DNA from: Herbaspirillum sp.
Lineage (GTDB): Bacteria; Pseudomonadota; Gammaproteobacteria; Burkholderiales; Burkholderiaceae_D
Direction: 5' to 3'
DNA: 64,000 bases
Assembly (NCBI RefSeq): GCF_017744395.1
Contig: NZ_JAGIBI010000001.1
Span: forward strand, 744,001-808,000
The translations under genes were made by a program, and so were the position numbers. The notes under the pieces are model-generated. The model saw only the letters and a list, made by a program, of their open reading frames with translations. It ran no database searches and had not been told where the DNA came from. Positions 31,201 through 37,785 of this stretch are shown piece by piece. Position 1 is the first letter of the stretch, and each line of letters begins with the position of its first letter.

Positions 31201-32815
31201 GCTTTCCGTCACCGGCGTCACCGCCAGCAACAAGACCTATGACGCCGGCACCGCCGCCGCCTTGTCCGGAACGGCTGCAGTGGCCGCCCTGGGCAGCGAT
31301 GTCATCACCGTCAGCGGAACCGGCGTAGGGACATTCGCCGACAAGAACGTCGGCAACGGCAAGGCCGTCACCGTCACCGGCTATACCCTGTCGGGCGCTG
31401 CTGCCGGCAACTACACCATCGTCCAGCCGACAGGCTTGACCGCCAACATCACCCCAGCCAGCCTCGCCGTCACGGGCGTCACAGCCAATAACAAGACCTA
31501 TGACACCAGCGCTGCCGCCACACTGGCCGGGACTGCCACCGTGACCGCCCTGGGCAGCGATGTCGTCAGCCTGGGCGGAACCGGTGTGGGAACATTCGCC
31601 AACAAGAACGTCGGCAATGGGAAGGCTGTCACCATCAGCGGCTATACCCTGTCAGGCACCGACGCTAGCAACTACACCCTTGTCCAACCGACAGGCTTGA
31701 CCGCCAACATTACGCCAGCCAGCCTCGCCGTCACGGGCGTCACCGCCAGCAACAAGACCTATGACGCCGGCACCGGTGCCACGCTGCTCGGAACCGCCGC
31801 CGTGACTGCCCTCGGCAACGACGTCGTCAGCCTGGGAGGAACCGGCATGGGAACATTCGCCGACAAGAATGTCGGCAACGGTAAAACGGTCACCGTCAGC
31901 GGCTATACCCTGTCCGGTACCGACGCCGGTAATTACACCATCGTCCAACCCACGGGTTTGACCGCCAACATCACCCCAGCCAGCCTCGCCATTACCGGCC
32001 TCACCGCCGGCAACAAGGTCTATGACGCCGGCACCGCCGCCGCACTGGCCGGAACCGCCGCCGTGACTGCCCTCGGCAGCGACGCCGTCAGCCTGGGTGG
32101 AACCGGTGTGGGAACATTCGCCAACAAGAACGTCGGCAACGGTAAAACGGTTACCGTCAGCGGCTACACCCTCTCCGGCGCCGACGCCGGCAATTACAAC
32201 CTGGCGGCCCCCGCCAACCTGACCGCCAACATTACGCCCGCAGCGCTCACCGTATCCGGCATCACCGCCAACAACAAGACCTATGACGGCACGACCTCCG
32301 CCACCGTCAACACGGCCGGCGCGACGCTAAGCCCCGTGATCGGCACGGATCAGGTCACGCTGCACTCCACCGGCGCCTTCGCCGATGCCGCCGTCGGCAC
32401 CGGCAAGACCGTCAACCTGAGCAACAGCCTGGGCGGAGCGGACGGCGGCAACTATACGCTGGGCGGCCAGGCCACCACGCTGGCCAACATCAGCCCGGCG
32501 CCAGTGGCGGTCGCTAATCCGGATAGCGCTGCCCTGCCGCAAACACCGCTGCCCCAGCAGGTCCGCAACACCATCGCCGATGCACAGTCGCCGCTGCTGG
32601 CCTCGCTGCAACCCGCCCCGCAATTGCCGTTGCAACTGCCGCCACCGGCGATCGCGCTACATCAGGATGACGGCGGAGGCGACAAGAGCAGCGAGCTCCC
32701 GGCCTCGCGGCCGGTCAACATCCAGCCCGGCATCCCCTCGCTGGCACCGACCCTGAAAATCCTGGATGCCGGTGTAAAACTGCCGCCCGCCTCCATCGCC
32801 GACAACCGGAACTGA
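28250..32815 (+). CDS. Two-partner secretion exoprotein (TpsA) with GLUG and MBG/YDG repeats
   Basis: 1521 residues. The start has the extended signal peptide region (MNHIYRLVWSQLSNAWVAVA, residues 8-27; the ATGs at 28253 and 28271 are alternatives), with cleavage near GTAVQA-AP. The TPS haemagglutinin-activity domain follows (about 55-300) with the NPNGILFGSGAQVNVGG motif. GLUG-type repeats (GG-L-VG-NSG-I-NSYATG) fill about 587-860. Five tandem MBG/YDG-type repeats of 87 residues occupy about 982-1415, and a Pro-rich tail closes the protein. It is presumably exported by the TpsB encoded next and acts as a surface adhesin. No cytotoxic CDI tip domain is seen. Confidence 0.93.
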   Translation: MMSRHASMNHIYRLVWSQLSNAWVAVAETARGRGKTSRRKLVLVALSLSGTAVQAAPLGGQVSAGSGSISSAGTTTTITQSSQNLSLNWNSFNIGRQETVNFVQPSASAIAVNRITDTNGTQILGQLNANGQVYLINPNGILFGSGAQVNVGGLVASTLGISDAALSGAARSFAGTGTGSIVNQGTINAANGGYVAFLGNAVSNQGTINAPLGAVALGAGSAVTLTFDGNSLVKMQVDQSTLNNLAENRDLIKADGGMVIMNAGAKDALLASVVNNTGVIQAHTVENRNGTITLLGGMAAGQVNVGGTLDASAPNGGNGGFIETSAARVKIASDAGVTTRAPGGKSGTWLIDPVDYTIAASGGDQTGAQLSAALSGGNVTIQSANGTSGTAGNVNVNDTVSWSANTLTLNAQNNININSAMTATGSAGLALQYGQGAVAAGNTSTNMVNAPVNLATGTSFSTKLGSDGTTINYIVINSLGAQGDATAAPATASLQGMAATSNLAKNYVLGSNIDATATSGWNSNTGFTPIGNSTTNFTGNFDGLGHTISNLTSNRPTVGGIGMFGIVNGTAVIRNIGLVNVSMTGHDSVGGLIGANFGNTVSNSYATGAVSAGSATPGTIGGLVGFNSGAIRNSYATSSVNVAYSNNSYIGGLVGNNSGSINNSYATGAINVVDSSFYIGGLIGYNTGTISNSHATGTINRSTATDGINYTGGLVGYSGSGTISNSYATVAVIGGSRSSDLGGLVGLMFNGAISNSYSTGAVNGHNSVGGLVGNSQGGPISNSYATGAVSNDSSGSYAGGLVGSITSTNAAASITNSYATGAVSGSSNGIGGLVGYTNSATAANSYWNTATSGQSASAGGLGTGLTTAQMQQQSNFGSWDFSNTWISYSGQTAPLLRSFMTPLMVTANNVTKTYDSYAYSSGSVSFSSSNNLIGYVLGSVSYSGTSQGATNVGSYVITPGGLYSNQQGYIISYANGTLTVNPASLSVTGVTASNKTYDAGTAAALSGTAAVAALGSDVITVSGTGVGTFADKNVGNGKAVTVTGYTLSGAAAGNYTIVQPTGLTANITPASLAVTGVTANNKTYDTSAAATLAGTATVTALGSDVVSLGGTGVGTFANKNVGNGKAVTISGYTLSGTDASNYTLVQPTGLTANITPASLAVTGVTASNKTYDAGTGATLLGTAAVTALGNDVVSLGGTGMGTFADKNVGNGKTVTVSGYTLSGTDAGNYTIVQPTGLTANITPASLAITGLTAGNKVYDAGTAAALAGTAAVTALGSDAVSLGGTGVGTFANKNVGNGKTVTVSGYTLSGADAGNYNLAAPANLTANITPAALTVSGITANNKTYDGTTSATVNTAGATLSPVIGTDQVTLHSTGAFADAAVGTGKTVNLSNSLGGADGGNYTLGGQATTLANISPAPVAVANPDSAALPQTPLPQQVRNTIADAQSPLLASLQPAPQLPLQLPPPAIALHQDDGGGDKSSELPASRPVNIQPGIPSLAPTLKILDAGVKLPPASIADNRN
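31193..32494 (+). repeat. Five tandem 261-bp in-frame repeats in the TPS exoprotein
   Basis: Units start at 31193, 31454, 31715, 31976 and 32237; the first four are exactly 261 bp (87 codons) and the last 258 bp. Each opens with a PASL-VTG-TA-NKTYD motif and ends with LTANIT. Units 2 to 4 are the most alike at DNA level. The length invariance points to recent duplication or homogenisation. Confidence 0.9.
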
Positions 32816-32847
32816 GCATCCCCCTCGACCAATAAAGAGAACAATCC

Positions 32848-34539
32848 ATGATGTCCGCATCTTCGCCAGCATTCCTGTTGAAACCGCTGGCCGCCGCCTT
32901 GCTGCTGGCGACGCTCGACGCCCATGCGGCCGGCCCCGGCACGCCCGATTCCGGTGCCATCCTGCAGCAGCTGCAACCGGGCGTCCCGGCCGCGGCGCCA
33001 TCCAACGCGCCGACGCTGCAAATCGCGCCGCGCAGTGAAGCCGGCTTGCCGGCATCGGCACCGTTTGAAGTAAAGCACCTGCGCATCACCGGCAATACTG
33101 CCTTCGCCACCGAAATACTGCATGCGCTGGTGGCCGACCAGGAAGGCCAGCGCCTGACGCTGGAGCAGCTCAATGCACTGGCCGGCCGCATTACCGCCTA
33201 CTACCAGAATCACGGCTTTCCGCTGGCGCGGGCCATCATTCCGGCGCAAACGATCAGCGATGGCGTAGTGGTGATCCAGGTGGTGGAAGCGCATTACGGC
33301 CAGGTCAGCCTGAATAACCGCAGCAAAGTCGGCGATCCCGTGCTCAACGCCATCCTGGCGCCGCTGCAAGGCGGCCAGGCGATCGCCGGAAACGAACTCG
33401 ACCGCACATTGCTGCTGCTGTCGGACGTGCCCGGCGTCGGCCTGAGCGCTTCCCTCAAGCCCGGCGCAGCGGTCGGCACCTCGGACCTGGATATCGAAGC
33501 CAACGACAATCCCGCGGCGCCGGTCAGCCTGGCGCTGGACAATTACGGCAACCGCTATGTTGGCCGCACGCGCCTGAGCGGCAACATCAGCCTGCTCAAC
33601 CCGCTGCATCACGGCGACATCCTCAGCGCCAGCCTGCTCACTACCGGCAACGGCATGAACTACGGCCGCGTGAGCTACGACACCCTGGTCAGCGGCAGCG
33701 GCACCCGGGTCGGCGCGGCCTATTCCTACCTGCGCTACAAACTCGGCAGCGAGCTCAACGCGCTGGGCGCCAACGGCACTGCCGGCGTCGCCAGCCTGTG
33801 GGCAAGGCAACCGCTGCTGCGCGGCAAACAGGCCAACCTCTATGCGCAGGTGCAATACGACGCCAAGCGCTTGCGCGACCATATCGACAGCGGCGGGGTC
33901 AATACCGATCGCCATCTGGCCAACTGGGTGCTGAGCCTGAACGGCGATCTGCGCGACAGCTTGCTGGCCGGCGGCTTCAGCGCATGGAGCCTGGGCTGGA
34001 CCAATGGCCGGGTCGTCTTCGACGATGCCGCGGCGGCCAGCGCCGACGATGCCACTGCCCGCACCCGTGGCGGTTTTTCCAAATGGAATGCCAATGTCTC
34101 GCGCCTGCAAGGATTGGGGCAGCGCGATACGCTGTATGTCAGCCTGGCGGCGCAATGGGCCGATTCGAACCTGGATTCGGCGGAAAAGATGACGGCCGGC
34201 GGCCCGTTCAGCGTGCGCGCCTATGACATCGGCGCCGCCTCGGGCGATACCGGCTACCTTGGCACGGTGGAATGGCGCCATGACCTCGGCAGCCCGCTGG
34301 CCGGCCAATGGCAGGCGCTGGCCTTCATCGACAGCGCCTACGTGAAAGCGAACCGCCGTCCATGGAGCACCGCCGAAAACAGCGCCACCCTGTCCGGCGC
34401 CGGCGTCGGCCTGAACTGGATCGGGCCGGACCTGTGGCGCGCCAGCGCCGCGTTGGCCACACGCATCGGCGGCTTATCGTCGCTGGTGGCGCGGCAATCG
34501 TCGGTGCGCGCCTGGATGACGCTCAGCAAGGGCTTCTGA
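32848..34539 (+). CDS. TpsB outer-membrane transporter (ShlB/FhaC/HecB family)
   Basis: 563 residues. The signal peptide ends LDAHAAG. A linker is followed by POTRA domains (about 70-240, with FEVKHLRITGNTAF and QTISDGVVVIQVVEAHYG). The barrel (about 250-563) ends SLKGF-like, here LSKGF with C-terminal Phe. The L6 loop reads FSVRAYDIGAASGDTGYLG, the VRAY form often seen in this family in place of VRGY. It should secrete the upstream exoprotein; the genes are 32 bases apart. Insertion depends on BamA. Confidence 0.93.
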   Translation: MMSASSPAFLLKPLAAALLLATLDAHAAGPGTPDSGAILQQLQPGVPAAAPSNAPTLQIAPRSEAGLPASAPFEVKHLRITGNTAFATEILHALVADQEGQRLTLEQLNALAGRITAYYQNHGFPLARAIIPAQTISDGVVVIQVVEAHYGQVSLNNRSKVGDPVLNAILAPLQGGQAIAGNELDRTLLLLSDVPGVGLSASLKPGAAVGTSDLDIEANDNPAAPVSLALDNYGNRYVGRTRLSGNISLLNPLHHGDILSASLLTTGNGMNYGRVSYDTLVSGSGTRVGAAYSYLRYKLGSELNALGANGTAGVASLWARQPLLRGKQANLYAQVQYDAKRLRDHIDSGGVNTDRHLANWVLSLNGDLRDSLLAGGFSAWSLGWTNGRVVFDDAAAASADDATARTRGGFSKWNANVSRLQGLGQRDTLYVSLAAQWADSNLDSAEKMTAGGPFSVRAYDIGAASGDTGYLGTVEWRHDLGSPLAGQWQALAFIDSAYVKANRRPWSTAENSATLSGAGVGLNWIGPDLWRASAALATRIGGLSSLVARQSSVRAWMTLSKGF

Positions 34540-34584
34540 GAACCTGTTGACGATCTCGGCGGGAGCCGTCGAGAACAGGTTCTC
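34538..34584. terminator. Inverted repeat after tpsB, possible bidirectional terminator
   Basis: GAGAACCTGTT (34538-34548) and AACAGGTTCTC (34574-34584) are perfect 11-bp arms starting at the tpsB stop codon. The site lies between the convergent tpsB and DUF1854 genes. There is no U-tract, so termination strength is uncertain. Confidence 0.45.
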
Positions 34585-34595
34585 CCATCAGGAGA

Positions 34596-35093
34596 TCAGA
34601 GGAAACGATCCAGTATCTTGCGGCTGTGCTTGTCCAGCGCACGGCTGTCGCGCACCAGGAACTGGATGCTGTGGCTGTCGGCAATCAGCAAGGCCGACTG
34701 CGGCAGGCGGCGGATGTCTTCCTCGCCCTTCAGGGTGAAGGTGGTGACGCCGCGGCTGGTTTCCACCGTCCAGTCGCTGGGGGTGGCATAGGTCGAGACG
34801 CTGACGATGCGCAGGATCTCCGGCATGAATTCGCGGCAGGCCAATTCCTCTTCGATCAGGGCGCGCACTTCCGCGCCGACCTGCTCCAGCCGCTCGATCC
34901 AGGCCAGTTCATGGCCGTCGCTGCTGACGATGGAAATGCCGTGGTCCGGTGCGCCGATCGGGAATGCCCGCACCGGCACCACATTCTCGCTCTCGACGCC
35001 TTCGGCGTCGATGAAGACCAGGCGGCCGAAACTGTTGCGGCGCAAGGCGATGGATGCCAGCGATGCCGCGGCGCTTGTTGCGGTTGTAGTCAT
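34596..35093 (-). CDS. DUF1854 family protein linked to cyanophycin metabolism
   Basis: 165 residues from the ATG at 35093 (a GTG at 35099 overlaps the ABC gene stop, but the GGGAGG ribosome site is spaced better for the ATG). No signal peptide or membrane segment. Conserved parts are SFGRLVFIDAEGVESENVVP and VRAFPIGAPDHGISIVSSDG, then HELAWIERL and REFMPEILRIVSVSTYATPS. The family is known from cyanophycin loci of betaproteobacteria, but its biochemical role is not. It is directly downstream of, and apparently coupled to, the ABC transporter gene. Confidence 0.88.
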   Translation of the reverse strand: MTTTATSAAASLASIALRRNSFGRLVFIDAEGVESENVVPVRAFPIGAPDHGISIVSSDGHELAWIERLEQVGAEVRALIEEELACREFMPEILRIVSVSTYATPSDWTVETSRGVTTFTLKGEEDIRRLPQSALLIADSHSIQFLVRDSRALDKHSRKILDRFL

Positions 35094-35095
35094 GC

Positions 35096-37375
35096 TCACT
35101 CTCCTCCCTCGGCCTGGCTGACCGATACTTCCGCCTCGCCCTCGGGATTGCGCGCCTGCGCCTGGTACAGCTTGTAGTAATGGCCTTCGCGCGCCATCAG
35201 TTCATCATGATTGCCGACTTCCACCACCTGGCCGCGGTCCAGCACCACCAGGCGATCGGCCTTGCGCAGCGTCGACAGGCGGTGGGCGATGGCGATCGTG
35301 GTGCGGCCCTGCACCAGGTTGTCCAGCGCCTTCTGGATTTCCTTCTCGGTCGTAGTGTCGACCGACGAAGTCGCCTCGTCCATGATCAGGATGCGCGGGT
35401 CGATCAGCAGCGCGCGCGCAATCGAAATGCGCTGGCGCTCGCCGCCCGACAAGGCCTGGCCGCGCTCGCCCACCAGCGAGTCGTAGCCCTGCGGCAGGCG
35501 CAGGATGAATTCATGCGCATGCGCCGCGCGGGCGGCGGCCACGATCTCTTCGCGCGTGGCGTCCGGCTTGCCGTAGGCGATGTTCTCGGCGATGGTGCCG
35601 AAGAACAGGAACGGCTCCTGCAGCACCAGGCCTATGTTGCGACGGTATTCGGAAATCGGCAGCGAGCGGATGTCGACGCCGTCGATGCGGATCGCGCCTT
35701 CGGAAACGTCGTAGAAACGGCAGATCAGGTTGACCATGGTGGACTTGCCCGAACCGCTGTGGCCGACCAGGCCGATCATCTCGCCCGGCGCGATGTTCAG
35801 ACTCATGTTGCGGATCACCGCGCGGTTGCCGTAGCGGAAGCCGATGTTGCGCACCTCGATGGCGCCCTCCACCTTTTTCAGGTGCACCGGGTTGGCCGGT
35901 TCTGGCACGCTGGAGACGTGGTCGAGAATGTCGAAGATGCGCTTGGCGCCGGCGGCGGCCTTCTGCGTCACCGACACGATGCGGCTCATCGAATCCAAGC
36001 GGGTGTAGAAGCGGCTGATGTAAGCCAGGAAGGCGGTCAGCACGCCCACCGTGATCTGGTTGTTCGACACCTGCCAGATGCCGAACACCCACACCACCAG
36101 CAGGCCGACTTCGGTCAGGAAGGTCACGGTCGGGGTGAACAGCGACCAGATCTTGTTGACGCGGTCGTTGACCATCAGGTTGTGGCGGTTGGCTTCACGG
36201 AAGCGCGCCACTTCGCGCTTTTCCTGGGCGAAGGCCTTGACCACGCGGATGCCGGGGATGGTATCGGCCAGCACGTTGGTCACTTCCGACCAGATGCGGT
36301 CGATCTTTTCGAAGCCGTGGCGCAGGCGGTCGCGCACCACATGGATCATCCAGGCGATGAACGGCAGCGGCAGCAAGGTCACCAGCGCCAGCCACGGGTT
36401 GATCGAGATCAGGATGCCGGCCGTCATGAGGATCATCAGCACATCGATGGCGAAGTCCAGCAGGTGCAGCGACAGGAACACGCAGATGCGGTCGGTCTCG
36501 GAGCCGATGCGCGCCATCAGGTCGCCGGTGCGCTTGCCGCCGAAGTACTCCTGCGACAGCCGCAGCAGGTGTTCGTAAGTGGTGGTGCGCAGGTCGGCGC
36601 CGATGCGCTCGGACACCAGCGCCAGGATGTAGGTGCGCGCCCAGCCCAGGCCCCAGGCCAGCAAGGCCGCGCCCAGCAGGCCGGACAGGTACAGCATGGC
36701 CAGGTGGGTATTGATCGGCGCACCGTTCTGGAACGGGATCAGCACGTTGTCCATCAGCGGCATGGTCATGTAGGGCGGCACCAGCGTGGCGGCGGTGGAG
36801 GCCAGCGTCAGCAGGAAGCCCAGCAGCAGCGAGCCCTTGTAGGGCTTGGCGAAGCGCGACAGGCGGAACAGCGCCCAGGTCGACGGCGGCGCCTCCTTGA
36901 CCTCGGGACAGATGGCACAGATTTCCTGTCCTTCAGGAATCGGCGCCTTGCACTGCGGACAGATGTCGCCGCCCTCTTCTTCCGGCGCCACGCCGGAAGC
37001 CGCCATGTCGCGCTGCTGTTCGAACAGCTTGATCAGGCGCAGCGCCTGCGGGTTTTGCGCCAGCGTGTAGCGCCACGCCGCCAGCCGGCCTTGGGCATCG
37101 CACAGTTCCAGGGTGCCGACGCCGGCATGGTCGAAATGCTTCAGCGACAGTCCCGGGTGGTAGGTCCACTCTTGCCAGGCGCTCTCCCCCGGCGTATTGG
37201 CCAGCAAACGGGTTTCGGTGGCCACCACCAGCGAGGACTTGAATTGCAATTGCGTATCGAGATCCAACTCCAGCCAGGCCACGATCTTTTCGTTGGCGGC
37301 GAGGCGGGCTGCGATTTCCGTTTTCCAGCGCTCGGGCAGGCTGGCGATGGCGGAAGGAAGGGAAACAGTAGTCAT
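35096..37375 (-). CDS. ABC exporter (fused membrane and ATPase domains) linked to cyanophycin synthetases
   Basis: 759 residues. The first 120 form a soluble beta-rich domain absent from ordinary exporters. A zinc-ribbon follows, with Cys pairs at 139/142 and 153/156. A six-helix exporter membrane domain (about 175-480) is followed by an ATPase domain: Walker A GLVGHSGSGKST near 535, signature LSGGERQRISIARAL near 642, Walker B ILIMDEATSSVD. The overall layout is MsbA/LipA-exporter-like. It is divergent from cphA' across 410 bases and coupled to the DUF1854 gene. Substrate unknown; cyanophycin link is by conserved context. Confidence 0.88.
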   Translation of the reverse strand: MTTVSLPSAIASLPERWKTEIAARLAANEKIVAWLELDLDTQLQFKSSLVVATETRLLANTPGESAWQEWTYHPGLSLKHFDHAGVGTLELCDAQGRLAAWRYTLAQNPQALRLIKLFEQQRDMAASGVAPEEEGGDICPQCKAPIPEGQEICAICPEVKEAPPSTWALFRLSRFAKPYKGSLLLGFLLTLASTAATLVPPYMTMPLMDNVLIPFQNGAPINTHLAMLYLSGLLGAALLAWGLGWARTYILALVSERIGADLRTTTYEHLLRLSQEYFGGKRTGDLMARIGSETDRICVFLSLHLLDFAIDVLMILMTAGILISINPWLALVTLLPLPFIAWMIHVVRDRLRHGFEKIDRIWSEVTNVLADTIPGIRVVKAFAQEKREVARFREANRHNLMVNDRVNKIWSLFTPTVTFLTEVGLLVVWVFGIWQVSNNQITVGVLTAFLAYISRFYTRLDSMSRIVSVTQKAAAGAKRIFDILDHVSSVPEPANPVHLKKVEGAIEVRNIGFRYGNRAVIRNMSLNIAPGEMIGLVGHSGSGKSTMVNLICRFYDVSEGAIRIDGVDIRSLPISEYRRNIGLVLQEPFLFFGTIAENIAYGKPDATREEIVAAARAAHAHEFILRLPQGYDSLVGERGQALSGGERQRISIARALLIDPRILIMDEATSSVDTTTEKEIQKALDNLVQGRTTIAIAHRLSTLRKADRLVVLDRGQVVEVGNHDELMAREGHYYKLYQAQARNPEGEAEVSVSQAEGGE

Positions 37376-37785
37376 TTAACGGCAAAAGTTGGAGGTATGC
37401 AGCCGGAAGGCGCCATCCGGCATAAGCAGCGCGCGATTATAGCGCTCCACAGGCTGTCATAACGCAAGACCCCCAAAAACGGTGGACGCGGGCCGGGATC
37501 GCTGGAAGCCATTTCCCGCCAGATGCGACAACGGCCGCGACACGGCGAAATTCCCGCCATGAGCGGGAGACAGTCTGAGACAATATCGCCCAACTGCACC
37601 CGCGCTGTCCGTCTTTTTGCCTCAACCAGTAAACCAATCGTACTCCGGCGCGTTAGTGAGGCATGGTTTATTCTGACGAAATACTGACCAGAATGACAAA
37701 CAGACAATAAAACCAGACAACAAAACATAGCTCGACGGCAACAAAAGCAGCATCAGACAGCACATTACGCGGCCCATCCACCGAC
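37376..37785. promoter_or_regulatory. ABC transporter / cphA' divergent intergenic region
   Basis: 410 bases without a credible gene. It holds a minus-strand TATAAT (37436-37441) with no good -35, and a GCCGGA-N8-TCCGGC dyad (37402-37421) near the transporter start. TTCCCGCCA occurs twice (37513, 37551), the second forming TCCCGC-CATGA-GCGGGA. An ATTCTG-N13-CAGAAT dyad lies at about 37662-37696. No sigma-54 site seen. The cphA' ATG lacks an obvious ribosome site. Confidence 0.45.

Noticed and set aside
31193-32494. CRISPR-like array
   Set aside because: The repeat is 261 bp, tandem and in frame within a coding region, with no spacers.
37372-37728. 118-codon open frame in the ABC/cphA' gap, minus strand
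   Set aside because: No homology that I recognise, no ribosome site, and it would run across the transporter promoter region and 4 bases into its gene.
37376-37785. Sigma-54 promoter for the cyanophycin genes
   Set aside because: No GG-N10-GC element with the surrounding TGGCA/TTGCA pattern was found on either strand.
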